A stretch of 46,556 nucleotides of DNA from Wenzhouxiangella sp. (GTDB taxonomy: Bacteria; Pseudomonadota; Gammaproteobacteria; Xanthomonadales; Wenzhouxiangellaceae): assembly GCA_007131235.1 (NCBI GenBank), contig SLQY01000102.1, positions 1 through 46,556 of the forward strand. Direction: 5' to 3'. The notes beneath the pieces are model-generated. The model was given only the letters and a program-made list of their open reading frames with translations. It searched no databases and had not been told where the DNA came from. The position numbers were made by a program, and so were the translations under genes. How positions within the stretch are numbered: position 1 is the stretch's first letter; each line of letters opens with the position of its first letter. Below, one piece after another: positions 29,896-40,126 of the stretch.

Positions 29896-32232
29896 ATGAA
29901 GGACTTTGCTGGTCGGACCTGGCGTCCGCCCTTTCTTGCCTGTTTGTTTTTCGGCCTGGCCTGCAGCTCGCCTTTGCTGGCCGGCATCACGGTCCTGTCC
30001 AGCGCGCCTGACCAGGTTTCGGGGGGTGATGTACGCATCGCCATCGACCTGCCGGAAGGGCATCTGGGCAGTCTGTTGCTGCGCAACAGTGACCTGGTCA
30101 CTGATGGCCTTAGCCGCGATGGAATGCGCGTGGAAGGCCTGGTCGATGGGCTGGAGCTGGGCGAAAATACGCTGCGGGTCTGGCATTTCCGCGCGGCCGA
30201 CGGCCGCTTCTTCCTTGAAAACGGCGGCGAGGTGACGGTGGTCAACCACCCGTTGACCGGGCCGATGTTTTCCGGGCCGCAGCAGCAGCCCTTTGTCTGC
30301 ACGGTGACCTCCGTTTTCGGCATCCAACCCAAGGCCGACCGCCTGACCCCACCGGGTTTTCGGGTGCTGAATGACGACGGCGAAACCGTTGGGTACAGCA
30401 CCAACTGTTCGATCGATTCCTTCGTCACCTACCACTATCGCTCCGAGGCCGGCAGCTGGGTTGACTGGCCGCAGGATGGCAGCTGGCCCGAGGACATGAT
30501 CACGACCACGACGATTGACGGTGACGCGGTCGATTTCGTGGTTCGGGTCGAACGCGGCACGATCAATCGCTTCATCTACAGCTACGCCATGCTGGTCGAT
30601 CCAGCCGTGATTGGGGGCGAAGCGGACATGCCCGATACCAGCCAGTGGAACGGTCGCCTGCTGTACCACTTCCAGGGCGGGGTCGGGATCGGCCATACCC
30701 AGGGTCGCTGGGATGCCAGCCGGGCCATGAACCCGGATGTGCTGGGTCTGGGGCATGCCATTGCCTACTCCACCGGCAACCGAACCGGCGAGCATTACAA
30801 CCTCCAGGTCGGCGGTGAGACCGCCCTGATGACCAAGGAGCACTTCATCAAGCGCTATGGCCTGCCGATTTACACTGTCGGTCTTGGCGGCTCCGGCGGT
30901 GGTATTCAGCAATTTGTCTATGGACAGAACCACCCTGGACTGATCGATGCAGCCATTCCGCAGCGCACCTACCCGGACATGGTCACCCAAACCATCCATG
31001 TGGGCGACTGCGAACTGCTCGAACACTACATGGATGCCACCGACCGGGCCAATCCGTTCTGGCAGGAGACCCTGAACCGCAGCCTGCTGGTCGGCTTGAA
31101 TGCCACTGACCTGCTCGGCAACCCGTTCCGCGATGCGCAGCTCGCGTTGGGGTTTTCCGCGGCTCCAGGTATGACCGAGTGCGTGCCTGCGTGGCGCGGC
31201 TTGTCACCGCTGGCCCTGAACCCACACTTCGGTCAGGCCCGTAACGCTGAAATGTGGGAACCGTTGAGCGACATCATGGCCATCGAGTGGACCCACATGG
31301 ATGATTTGCGCAACATTTACGGCGTGGGCGAAGACGGTTTCGCCCGTCGCGCGGTTGACAATGTCGGCGTCCAGTACGGCTTGCGCGCCTTCGTCGAGGG
31401 TGAAATCAGCGCCGAGCAATTCGTCGATATCAACTTCCACGTCGGCGGCTGGAAGCCGAGCAGCGAAATTGTTCAGGAAGGTTTCCCATTCCTCGGCAAT
31501 CCCACGCCGGATAACTTCGATCCCTGGAGCCGTCGCAACATCATGCTCAGCGACGGCAGCCAGCCTGCTCCGCGTCACGTGGGCGACCTCGAAGCCATCG
31601 CAGCGCTGTATGAAACTGGCCAGGTTTTCTACGGTGACATTGGCATCCCGATACTGGATATCAGGGACTACCTGGAAGCGGTACTGGATATGCATAATGC
31701 GCATCAGTCGTTCGCCGCTCGCCAACGCATTCTCAACCAGATGGGCAATGCCGACCACCATGTGATCTGGTTTGCCGGGATCGGTGATCAGCCGCCGTTC
31801 CGGATCGGCGAATTCAATCTGACCCTGCTGGCCCTGCAGGTCATGGATGAATGGATGCTCAATATCCTGGAGAATCCGGATGCGGGCATAGTCGCCAATC
31901 GACCCAGCGAGGCTGTTGATGCCTGCCTGGATTTCGATGGCAGCGTGATCGGGGCGGGTGAAGGTGTGTTTGCCGGCATTCTTGATGACGGACCGGCCGG
32001 CATCTGCACCGAGCGTTTCCCGGTATTCACCACCTCACGCATCGAGGCCGGCGGGCCGATCACGGGGGATGTGTTCAAGTGTCAGCTCAAGCCGCTGGAC
32101 TTGGCCCTGACCGATGGCACCTATGGCGACCGGGAGTTTTCCCCGGCCCAGATCGATGTGCTAAACGAGATCTTCCCGCAGGGCGTTTGCGACTACAGCC
32201 TGCCCGATGCAGGTCGCCCGGCTGGCATCTAG
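29896..32232 (+). CDS. Large secreted DUF6351 family protein, possible hydrolase
   Basis: The 778-residue protein has an N-terminal signal (PPFLACLFFGLACSSPLLAG), then a region of beta strands to about residue 240. A core follows with an alpha/beta-hydrolase look: YTVGLGGSGGGIQQF at residues 326-340 contains a GGSGG nucleophile elbow (Ser333), and HPGLIDAAIPQRTYPDM follows it. The later part, WFAGIGDQPPFRIGEFN, may hold the acid residue, but I cannot place a His with certainty. The family is known only as DUF6351 in secreted proteins; polyester or carbohydrate-ester hydrolysis is a guess. AGGAG lies 7 bp before the ATG, and a strong terminator follows the stop. It is monocistronic. Confidence 0.75.
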   Translation: MKDFAGRTWRPPFLACLFFGLACSSPLLAGITVLSSAPDQVSGGDVRIAIDLPEGHLGSLLLRNSDLVTDGLSRDGMRVEGLVDGLELGENTLRVWHFRAADGRFFLENGGEVTVVNHPLTGPMFSGPQQQPFVCTVTSVFGIQPKADRLTPPGFRVLNDDGETVGYSTNCSIDSFVTYHYRSEAGSWVDWPQDGSWPEDMITTTTIDGDAVDFVVRVERGTINRFIYSYAMLVDPAVIGGEADMPDTSQWNGRLLYHFQGGVGIGHTQGRWDASRAMNPDVLGLGHAIAYSTGNRTGEHYNLQVGGETALMTKEHFIKRYGLPIYTVGLGGSGGGIQQFVYGQNHPGLIDAAIPQRTYPDMVTQTIHVGDCELLEHYMDATDRANPFWQETLNRSLLVGLNATDLLGNPFRDAQLALGFSAAPGMTECVPAWRGLSPLALNPHFGQARNAEMWEPLSDIMAIEWTHMDDLRNIYGVGEDGFARRAVDNVGVQYGLRAFVEGEISAEQFVDINFHVGGWKPSSEIVQEGFPFLGNPTPDNFDPWSRRNIMLSDGSQPAPRHVGDLEAIAALYETGQVFYGDIGIPILDIRDYLEAVLDMHNAHQSFAARQRILNQMGNADHHVIWFAGIGDQPPFRIGEFNLTLLALQVMDEWMLNILENPDAGIVANRPSEAVDACLDFDGSVIGAGEGVFAGILDDGPAGICTERFPVFTTSRIEAGGPITGDVFKCQLKPLDLALTDGTYGDREFSPAQIDVLNEIFPQGVCDYSLPDAGRPAGI

Positions 32233-32250
32233 CGGCTCGCTGATGTGGTG

Positions 32251-32284
32251 GCGGGCAGTCCGGTGATCCGGGCTGCCCGCTTTT
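32251..32284 (+). terminator. Rho-independent terminator after the DUF6351 gene
   Basis: A 13-bp stem (GCGGGCAGTCCGG with CCGGGCTGCCCGC, including one G-T pair) closes a TGAT loop and is followed by TTTT. Confidence 0.88.
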
Positions 32285-32296
32285 GTGTTGTTCAGG

Positions 32297-32325
32297 TTGA
32301 CCTGTATCGGCTTTGCCGGTAGAAT
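32297..32325 (+). promoter_or_regulatory. rplU: Sigma-70 promoter of rplU-rpmA
   Basis: TTGACC at 32297-32302 and TAGAAT at 32320-32325 are separated by exactly 17 bp, both close to consensus. A start near 32332 would give a leader of about 33 nt before rplU. Confidence 0.85.
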
Positions 32326-32364
32326 TCTCGCTCTTTGCTGAAGCACTTTTCTGGAGCAAGCCAA

Positions 32365-32676
32365 ATGTACGCGGTATTCACCACCGGTGGAAAGCAGTAC
32401 CGGGCCTCGGAAGGCGATGTTGTTCGGGTCGAGAAACTGGACGTCGAAAAGGGCGCCACGGTCGAACTGGATCACGTTCTGATGGTCGGAGAAGGCGACG
32501 ATGTACGCATCGGCACGCCGACAGTCGAAGGCGGTAAGGTGACTGCCGAAGTGGTCGATCATGGCCGCGGCGAGAAGATTCGGATCATCAAGTTCCGTCG
32601 CCGCAAGCACCACATGAAGCAGATGGGCCACCGCCAGTACTACACCGAAATCAAAATCACTGGAATCGAGGGCTGA
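32365..32676 (+). CDS. rplU: Ribosomal protein L21
   Basis: The 103-residue L21 binds 23S rRNA in the large subunit. It starts [18 protein letters not shown] and ends with the conserved [24 protein letters not shown] lies 9 bp before the ATG; the longer frame starting at 32335 lies in the leader and is rejected. It is the first gene of the standard rplU-rpmA-obgE order and lies 4 bp from rpmA. Confidence 0.98.
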   Translation: MYAVFTTGGKQYRASEGDVVRVEKLDVEKGATVELDHVLMVGEGDDVRIGTPTVEGGKVTAEVVDHGRGEKIRIIKFRRRKHHMKQMGHRQYYTEIKITGIEG

Positions 32677-32680
32677 TACG

Positions 32681-32941
32681 ATGGCTCATAAAAAAGCAGG
32701 CGGCTCTACACGCAATGGCCGCGACTCCAATCCGAAGTACCTGGGCGTGAAGCGTTTTGGCGGCGAGCAGGTGCTGGCCGGCAACATCCTGGTTCGCCAG
32801 CGTGGTACCCGCTTCCACGCCGGTCACAATGTCAAGGTGGGGCGCGACCACACCCTGTACGCGCTGGCCGACGGCAAGGTCGTTTTCGAGCAACGTGGCA
32901 AGCCGCTGCGCAAGTTCGTGTCGGTGCAGCCGGCCGAGTAA
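32681..32941 (+). CDS. rpmA: Ribosomal protein L27
   Basis: The 86-residue L27 reaches with its N-terminus to the peptidyl transferase centre. [28 protein letters not shown] and the C-terminal [10 protein letters not shown] are the family hallmarks. It starts directly with MAHKKAGG, as in other Proteobacteria, with no cleaved leader. A terminator 30 bp after the stop separates it from obgE. Confidence 0.98.
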   Translation: MAHKKAGGSTRNGRDSNPKYLGVKRFGGEQVLAGNILVRQRGTRFHAGHNVKVGRDHTLYALADGKVVFEQRGKPLRKFVSVQPAE

Positions 32942-32970
32942 GACTTTTCGCCGCGTTAGGTGCTTGCAAG

Positions 32971-32993
32971 GCCCCGCGTTTGCGGGGCTTTTT
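32971..32993 (+). terminator. Rho-independent terminator after rpmA
   Basis: GCCCCGC and GCGGGGC pair around a GTTT loop, followed by five T. obgE is therefore at least partly transcribed from its own promoter. Confidence 0.9.
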
Positions 32994-33036
32994 GCATTAT
33001 GGTCTGGCAGAACAGGGGTGGGCTATTCTGTCGTAG

Positions 33037-34104
<1,068 letters not shown>

Positions 34105-34108
34105 ACGC

Positions 34109-35002
34109 TCAGCTTGTGCTCCACCACAGCCCGATGCCCAGCAAAACAGGCAGCAGCAGAGTTATTACCACATTCATGCCCAACGCCTGCACGAGCCGTG
34201 CCGGCAATTGCGGTTGCCCCAGCGTGCGGATCAGCAGAGCTGGCAGCAGCCCGGCGGGAATCAGTGCGAGCATGGCAGTCAACGGCAGGCGATCACTGAC
34301 CAATCCGAAGCCCAGCAGAGCGAAGACCATTGCGCTGGTTAGCGCGTGAATCGCGGCAGCGCGCCGGGCGCCGACTCGAATTGGCAGATGCCGACGGCCT
34401 ACCCGTCGATCGGCCTCGATATCAGGGATCTGGTTGAGCAACAACAAGTTGCTGGCAAGTAGACCGACCACCATGGCGATCAGCAGATCTACCCCGTGCA
34501 AGGCACCGGCCAAAAGCCAGCTCGAGCCGGTATAGATCACGCCGCCAAAACCCAGGCCAGGGGCCAGATAGCACAGCCAGGCCGAGCGATTCAGCCAGCG
34601 AGTGTAACCATAGACCAGGCCGACGCCCAGAAGCCCGAGCGGCAGCAGAGCTGGTTGGTGCTTAAGGGCCAGATGCAGCCCTAGCCCAATGCTGAGCGCG
34701 AGTGATCCCCAGGCCATCGCCAGGACATGATTTGCCAGCTGCGGTTGCGCCGGCAGAAGGCCACTGCCACCGCTGAATGGCGTGCGTCGGGTTTGCTGAT
34801 CCAGGCCTGACCGGAAGTCGAAATACTCGTTGAACGCGTTGGCGCTGACATGGGCGGCGACGGCCACGACCAGTATCATCAACACAAGTCCGCCGTCGAG
34901 TGACGCGCCCTTCCAGTGTGCAACGGCCGCGGCGAGGCCTACCGTCACCGGCCCGAGTACCAGAAAGGCCGGCCGAGCCGACTTGATGATGTCGAGTTGC
35001 AT
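34109..35002 (-). CDS. UbiA-family prenyltransferase, MenA-like
   Basis: The 297-residue membrane protein has about eight hydrophobic segments. The first Asp motif is NAFNEYFDFRSGLDQQ, of the NxxxDxxxD type. The second is NQIPDIEADRRVGRRHLP, which in MenA-type enzymes binds the Mg2+ and prenyl diphosphate. The first motif has YFDF where UbiA often has NDxxD, resembling MenA (1,4-dihydroxy-2-naphthoate prenyltransferase). No other menaquinone genes lie here, so the aromatic acceptor is uncertain. The ATG lies at 35002, divergent from deaD. Confidence 0.82.
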   Translation of the reverse strand: MQLDIIKSARPAFLVLGPVTVGLAAAVAHWKGASLDGGLVLMILVVAVAAHVSANAFNEYFDFRSGLDQQTRRTPFSGGSGLLPAQPQLANHVLAMAWGSLALSIGLGLHLALKHQPALLPLGLLGVGLVYGYTRWLNRSAWLCYLAPGLGFGGVIYTGSSWLLAGALHGVDLLIAMVVGLLASNLLLLNQIPDIEADRRVGRRHLPIRVGARRAAAIHALTSAMVFALLGFGLVSDRLPLTAMLALIPAGLLPALLIRTLGQPQLPARLVQALGMNVVITLLLPVLLGIGLWWSTS

Positions 35003-35149
35003 GCAATGGGAATTGGAAAGAATGACGCTATTTTGCCGATTGCCCAGCTGAGGTCAAGCCGCGATGAGACGAGGTTCGCAGTCGGCTCACGCGCCGCACC
35101 GGTGCAGTGCGCTCTGACCGGTTATCATGATCGGCTATTCGTTCCTAGC

Positions 35150-37180
35150 ATGGGCCAGGCCATCGTGACTGAGATTACCGAACAAGATTCCGAGCAGGAC
35201 TCGGGTCCGACTTTCGCCGAGCTGGGCCTGCCCGCCGAGCTGTTGAGCTCGCTTGAGCAGCTGGGTTACGAGGCGCCTTCACCTATCCAGGCCGAGACCA
35301 TCCCGGAGCTTCTGTCCGGGCGCGATCTGCTGGGCCAGGCCCAGACCGGGACCGGCAAGACGGCCGCGTTTGCCCTGCCGGTGCTGGCCCGACTGGATGC
35401 CAAGGCACCGAAGCCGCAGGCGCTGGTGCTGGCTCCAACCCGGGAGCTGGCGATCCAGGTGGCCGAGGCCTTTCATCGCTACGCTGCCGGCCTGTCCAAC
35501 TTCCATGTGCTGCCGATTTACGGCGGACAGTCCTACGGCCCGCAGCTGGCGGGTCTGCGGCGCGGCGCTGACGTGGTGGTCGGAACGCCTGGCCGCATCA
35601 TCGACCATCTCGACAAGGGCACCCTGGACTTGAGTCACCTGTCCACGCTGGTGCTCGACGAGGGCGATGAAATGCTGCGTATGGGCTTTATCGACGATGT
35701 CGAGCGGGTCCTTTCGCTGATGCCGGAGGCCTGCCAGATTGCCCTGTTTTCGGCAACCATGCCGCCGGCCATCCGCCGCATTGCCCAGCGCTATCTCAAG
35801 AACCCGGCCGAAGTCACCATTCGCTCGCGAACCACCACTGCGGCCACCATTCGCCAGCGTTACTGGCTGGTCAGCGGCCTGCACAAGCTCGATGCTCTGA
35901 CCCGGATTCTCGAAGTCGAGCCCTTCGATGCCATGATCGTCTTCGCCCGCACGCGCCTGGCAACCGAGGATCTGGCCAGCCGCCTGTCAGCGCGAGGTTT
36001 TTCGGCCGCGGCATTGAACGGCGATGTGCCACAGAATCAGCGTGAACAGTATGTCGAACGCCTGAAATCCGGTGAGCTGGATATCCTGGTTGCCACTGAC
36101 GTGGCCGCGCGCGGGCTGGATGTCGAGCGGATCAGCCACGTCGTCAACTATGACATTCCTTACGACACCGAAGCTTACGTGCATCGGATCGGACGCACCG
36201 GCCGGGCTGGCCGCACCGGCGAGGCCATCCTGTTTGTCGCCCCGCGCGAGCGCGGCATGCTGCGCGCCATCGAAAAGGCCACCCGGCAACCCATCGAAGC
36301 CATGGGGGTGCCCTCGGTGGCTGATGTCAACGCCCAGCGCGTGGTTCGCTTCAAGGCCGCCGTGATCAATGCGCTGGAAACCGAGGAACTCGATATCTAC
36401 CGCGAAGTGGCCCGTGCCTGCCAGGTCGAGTCCGGTGTCGACATGCTGGATGTGGCCGCTGCCCTGGCGCGACTGGTACGCGGGGGCGATGACCTGCTGT
36501 TGAGTGAGCGGGAACCGGCGCCGCAGCAGCGCGAGTTTCGCGACCGCCCGGAGCGAAGCCGCGGTGAGGCGCGGCCGTCGCGCGCGCCGCGATCGGATGT
36601 CGACGACAGCGACAAGCGCACGTACCGTATCGAAGTGGGGCACGTGCACGGCGTGCGCCCCGGCAATATTGTCGGGGCCATTGCCAACGAAGGTGGACTG
36701 GGCTCGGGCCAGATTGGCCGGGTCAGTATCCAGCAAAACTTCAGCCTGGTCGACCTGCCGGCTGAGCTCAACGCCAGCGTGCTCGAGCATCTGGGCCAGG
36801 TCCGGGTCGCCGGTCAGGCTCTGCGCATCCAGCCCGACAGAGGCCCCGGCGCGCCGCGTTCAAGACCTCAGGAGCAGGGCCAAGACCGCCCGCCGAGCCC
36901 GTCCCGCTCAAGCCGATCCGATCAGGAGCGCGGCCCCTACAAGGCCAAACGCGAACGCCGTGCCGAACGGGAAGACCAGCGCAAGCCCGGCGGTTTCAAG
37001 AAGCGCCCTCACCCGCAGGCCGACGGGGACAAGCCGCGCCATGACAAGAAGAAGCCTCCATCAAAGCCCAGCGACCGAGGCCCTGACGCCGCCGGCAATA
37101 AACCACCCAGAAAGCGTCCGGCCCTGACCCGTGCCGAGAAAAAGGCGGGCCATACGGCGCGGCGGTTCAAAGGGAAGTAG
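35150..37180 (+). CDS. deaD: DeaD/CsdA-type DEAD-box RNA helicase with DEGD motif
   Basis: The protein, about 676 residues, has helicase motifs in order: the Q motif near 39-46, AQTGTGKT at 64-71, PTRELAIQ, TPGRIIDHL, motif II DEGD at 170-173, SAT, and HRIGRTGRAGR. After the helicase core comes a DbpA-type RNA-binding domain (about residues 488-560, TYRIEVGHVHGVRPGNIVGAI). A long basic, disordered tail follows, rich in Arg, Lys and Pro. This is the DeaD layout, with roles in cold adaptation and ribosome assembly. Motif II normally reads DEAD; the Gly is from a GGC codon with clean flanking sequence. ATG 35150 has no clear ribosome binding site; GTG 35165 (MTEITEQ) is a good alternative. Confidence 0.92.
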   Translation: MGQAIVTEITEQDSEQDSGPTFAELGLPAELLSSLEQLGYEAPSPIQAETIPELLSGRDLLGQAQTGTGKTAAFALPVLARLDAKAPKPQALVLAPTRELAIQVAEAFHRYAAGLSNFHVLPIYGGQSYGPQLAGLRRGADVVVGTPGRIIDHLDKGTLDLSHLSTLVLDEGDEMLRMGFIDDVERVLSLMPEACQIALFSATMPPAIRRIAQRYLKNPAEVTIRSRTTTAATIRQRYWLVSGLHKLDALTRILEVEPFDAMIVFARTRLATEDLASRLSARGFSAAALNGDVPQNQREQYVERLKSGELDILVATDVAARGLDVERISHVVNYDIPYDTEAYVHRIGRTGRAGRTGEAILFVAPRERGMLRAIEKATRQPIEAMGVPSVADVNAQRVVRFKAAVINALETEELDIYREVARACQVESGVDMLDVAAALARLVRGGDDLLLSEREPAPQQREFRDRPERSRGEARPSRAPRSDVDDSDKRTYRIEVGHVHGVRPGNIVGAIANEGGLGSGQIGRVSIQQNFSLVDLPAELNASVLEHLGQVRVAGQALRIQPDRGPGAPRSRPQEQGQDRPPSPSRSSRSDQERGPYKAKRERRAEREDQRKPGGFKKRPHPQADGDKPRHDKKKPPSKPSDRGPDAAGNKPPRKRPALTRAEKKAGHTARRFKGK

Positions 37181-37244
37181 GGAGGGTGTGAAATGGTGCG
37201 CCAACAAGAACTTCATCAGCGGTTCAGCACAAGCCTCACTCGTC

Positions 37245-39245
37245 TCAGTGATCCCGACGCGCCACGGCAATCTCGACGCAGACACCGTCTTTTAGGTTGA
37301 ACGCCCGGATTGTTCCGCCGTGATAGTCGGTGATCAGGCGCGCGATGTACAGGCCCAGGCCGAGGTGCACATTATCGGTGCGGGCTTTGCGGCGGGAAAC
37401 CATGGAGTCGAACAGGGTTTTGCCGACGCCGTCGGGCAGGGGTGGGCCCTGGTTTTCTAGCTGCAGGATGAGCTGTTCGCTGTGGCGTTTCAGCTTCAGC
37501 TTGATGCGGCCGTTGTCGGGGCTGAAGTCGACGGCATTGTCGACCAGTTTGTCCAGCAGCTGGGCGAACAGATCGGCCGAGCCGTTGATGATTTGCGGGC
37601 CGTCTGCGGCCAACTCCAGCTCGAAGCGGCGGTTGGGGTAGGTGTTACGGCAGGCAGCGACATAGTTTTTCAGCAGCGGGCTCAAGTCGAAGGGTCGGGC
37701 GGGTTCGCCGCGGATGCTGTCTTCGATGCGCGCGGCCTGGCTCATGGCCTGAAAGATCCGGTTCAGGCGCGCGCTGCCTTCGTTGGCGCGACGACAATAG
37801 CGGGCGATGTCTTCCGGGTCGCGGCTGTGCTCCAGGTTGTCCAGGGAAGAGCGGATCATGGCCAGCGGGGTGCGCAGCTCGTGGGCAAGCTTGTCGGCGA
37901 GGGTACGCAGATAGCTCTGGTGTTCGTTCAGGCGCTGCAGCAGCCCGGCTACGCTGCGGCCCAGGTCACCGATTTCATCGCCGGCGCGCGGCGGTGAGAG
38001 CAGGCCGAGTACGCGGCCATCGGGGCCTACGGCGTTTTCAGCCGAGTCGCTCAGTCGGCGGATGCGTTCCGACAGCAGGGTTGCAAAGCCCAGCAATACC
38101 GCGGCAATCAAGGCCATGACCAGCAGGCTGGACAGCAGCAGCCGGGTGGCGGCTCGGGTGGATTCTTCGAGCAGGTCATCGGCGCTGCGGCTCATCACCA
38201 CGTGGCCCAGGCGCCGGTCGTGGACGCTGACCGGCGCGCTGACGCTGAGTGCAATCCCGGGATCGCCGGGCCGGGTATGCCACTGCACGGTCGGCTCCGA
38301 GGTGCCGATATCCGGTCCGACCAGGCGCGCCGTGTCCGGTCGGCGTTGCTGACCAATGGCCAGGCGGCCGCTGAGCAGGGCTTCGAACGCCAAGGTGCTA
38401 AGCCAGGAGGCACTGCCGTTCTCCTCACCCGGGCCTGCTGCCTCGGCCAGGCGGCGATCGGCGGCAGCCAGTACCCAGCCCTGGTCCAGGCTGAGCCAGG
38501 CGCGGGCATCGGCAGGGGTGACCCGGTGCAAGGCCTGGTCCAGTTCGGTCAGGCGATGCACAAGCTCGGCGCGCGCTTTCGGTCCCGCGCTGCGTGCAAT
38601 CAGGCCGTGTCCGTTGCGGTCGCTGTCATTGACCTGGAAGCGCAGTGCGTTGGGGCGGCGCTGGTCTGGCAGTTGCAGCTCCAGGGTCCAGCCGTCGCCG
38701 CGCGGCTGCCAGTAGCCTTGCACACGTGGCCAGCCACCCGGACCATCGCCGCGTGTTTCGATCCAGCCCGGAGCCAACGGCGCGATCCGGACCATGGTTG
38801 CCCGACCGCTGGAATCGGCCAGCTCCAGCTCCAGGTGGTCGCCCAGGCCGCGCAGCGGGTCGCTGTAAAGCTGGTCACGGTTGCTGACCTGAAACAGCAG
38901 GTACAGGCCCTCGTTGTGGGCTACTGCCGAGAAGCTGACCTCAAGCAGATCGTCGGCGCTGGTAAAACGCTGCTCATCGACCAACCAACGGCTCCAATCA
39001 TCGGCGTAGCCGTCGAGGTAGGGCGGGCGCGTTGCGGCGTGAACGTAAAGCACCTCGCCCGGGGCTGGCCAGGCATCAGCGGTTTCGCTGGCGATGACCT
39101 GCGCGGCCGCCCGCGCCGAGTCCAGCAGCCCGCGCGCATGTCCGTCGCGCAGGGTTTGTTCGACCTGGCGAGCGAACTGCCACGCGGCCACGGGCAGCAC
39201 GAGCAGCACGAGGCTGATCAGCAGGAGCTGGCTGCGCAGGCGCAT
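37245..39245 (-). CDS. pdsS: Histidine kinase of the dedicated sortase system (PdsS-like)
   Basis: The 666-residue kinase starts MRLRSQLLLISLVLLVL with a first membrane segment. A large periplasmic region of about 340 residues follows. Residues about 74-215 have YLDGYADDWSRW, LYLLFQVSNRD and GDHLELELAD, which resemble a CBM9-type sugar-binding sandwich. A second membrane segment lies near 368-390, then HAMP, HisKA with His455 in KLAHELRTP, and HATPase with DNAVDFSPDNG and GLGLYIARL. It is 10 bp downstream of its response regulator. The assignment to the proteobacterial dedicated sortase system rests on position beside the sortase locus and on family layout. It converges with deaD. Confidence 0.85.
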   Translation of the reverse strand: MRLRSQLLLISLVLLVLPVAAWQFARQVEQTLRDGHARGLLDSARAAAQVIASETADAWPAPGEVLYVHAATRPPYLDGYADDWSRWLVDEQRFTSADDLLEVSFSAVAHNEGLYLLFQVSNRDQLYSDPLRGLGDHLELELADSSGRATMVRIAPLAPGWIETRGDGPGGWPRVQGYWQPRGDGWTLELQLPDQRRPNALRFQVNDSDRNGHGLIARSAGPKARAELVHRLTELDQALHRVTPADARAWLSLDQGWVLAAADRRLAEAAGPGEENGSASWLSTLAFEALLSGRLAIGQQRRPDTARLVGPDIGTSEPTVQWHTRPGDPGIALSVSAPVSVHDRRLGHVVMSRSADDLLEESTRAATRLLLSSLLVMALIAAVLLGFATLLSERIRRLSDSAENAVGPDGRVLGLLSPPRAGDEIGDLGRSVAGLLQRLNEHQSYLRTLADKLAHELRTPLAMIRSSLDNLEHSRDPEDIARYCRRANEGSARLNRIFQAMSQAARIEDSIRGEPARPFDLSPLLKNYVAACRNTYPNRRFELELAADGPQIINGSADLFAQLLDKLVDNAVDFSPDNGRIKLKLKRHSEQLILQLENQGPPLPDGVGKTLFDSMVSRRKARTDNVHLGLGLYIARLITDYHGGTIRAFNLKDGVCVEIAVARRDH

Positions 39246-39255
39246 GACAGCGACG

Positions 39256-39957
39256 TTAGCGCCCCGAGGGCAGCCAGCGGTAGCCGGCACCGTGGACGGT
39301 TTCGAGCTGGGCGAAGTCGGGATCGATCAATTCGAACTTGCGCCGGATACGCTTGATGTGCGAGGTGATGGTGGAGTCGTCGACGACCAGGCTGGCGGCG
39401 TCCATGAGCTGGTCGCGGCTCTTGACATGGCCGGGGTGGCGGGCCAGGCAGTGGACCATCCAGAACTCGGTCACGGTCAGGGCCACCCGCTGGCCGCTCC
39501 AGTGGACGTTCAAGGCATCGGGGTCCAGGCGCAGTCGGCCTTGTTCGATCAGGTCAGGGTTGGCGCTGGCCTCGTTCAAGGCATCGAGGCGGCGGAACAG
39601 GGCCAGAACACGGGCCAGCAGATGCGAGGTGCTGATGTCCTTGGTCAGGTAGTCATCGGCACCCAGGCGCAGACCGGAGACCGCGTCGAGATCGCTGTCG
39701 CGTGCGGTCAGGAAGATGATCGGCAGGGCAGGGGCGCGCTGGCGCAGGTTGCGGCACAGCTGAAAGCCGCCCTCGGGCTCATCGCCCAAGCCGATGTCAA
39801 TGATGACCAGGTCGGGGAGCTGAACGGCAAATGCCGCTTCCGCAGCCTGGCGGCTGGGGAAACCGACCGTCCTGAAACCGTAACGGCCCAGGGCATCCCG
39901 GTAGTTTTCCCGGATCGGGGCTTCATCTTCGACGATGGCGATCAGGCGCTGGCTCAT
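39256..39957 (-). CDS. pdsR: OmpR-family response regulator of the dedicated sortase system (PdsR-like)
   Basis: The 233-residue regulator has a receiver domain with acidic residues E10-D11-E12, the phosphorylation site Asp54 in VIIDIGLGD, Thr84 and Lys106. A C-terminal winged-helix DNA-binding domain follows, with VDDSTITSHIKRIRRKFE near 200 and the final GAGYRW. The kinase gene follows on the same transcript. The gene is divergent from the sortase substrate operon with 169 bp between, where three TTGCCA repeats could be its binding site. Naming as PdsR follows the dedicated sortase system. Confidence 0.88.
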   Translation of the reverse strand: MSQRLIAIVEDEAPIRENYRDALGRYGFRTVGFPSRQAAEAAFAVQLPDLVIIDIGLGDEPEGGFQLCRNLRQRAPALPIIFLTARDSDLDAVSGLRLGADDYLTKDISTSHLLARVLALFRRLDALNEASANPDLIEQGRLRLDPDALNVHWSGQRVALTVTEFWMVHCLARHPGHVKSRDQLMDAASLVVDDSTITSHIKRIRRKFELIDPDFAQLETVHGAGYRWLPSGR

Positions 39958-40008
39958 GCGTTCTCATTGTTGGGGACCGGGGCGGCCGGTGCAAGGGCGC
40001 AGCTGACA

Positions 40009-40047
40009 TTGCCAGATTTTTGCCACATTTGCTCAGCGAATTGCCAG
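40009..40047. promoter_or_regulatory. Three phased TTGCCA repeats, candidate response-regulator box
   Basis: TTGCCAG at 40009, TTGCCAC at 40020 and TTGCCAG at 40041 are direct repeats whose starts are 11 and 21 bp apart, so they lie on one face of the helix. OmpR-family regulators bind tandem direct repeats of this spacing. They lie between pdsR and the sortase substrate gene. Confidence 0.5.
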
Positions 40048-40126
40048 CGCTGCTGCCGGCCGCTGCCATGCGTGGGCATTGAAATGGACTCACTGCCATT
40101 CAACAACCCGCACCTGGAGCTCGCCC

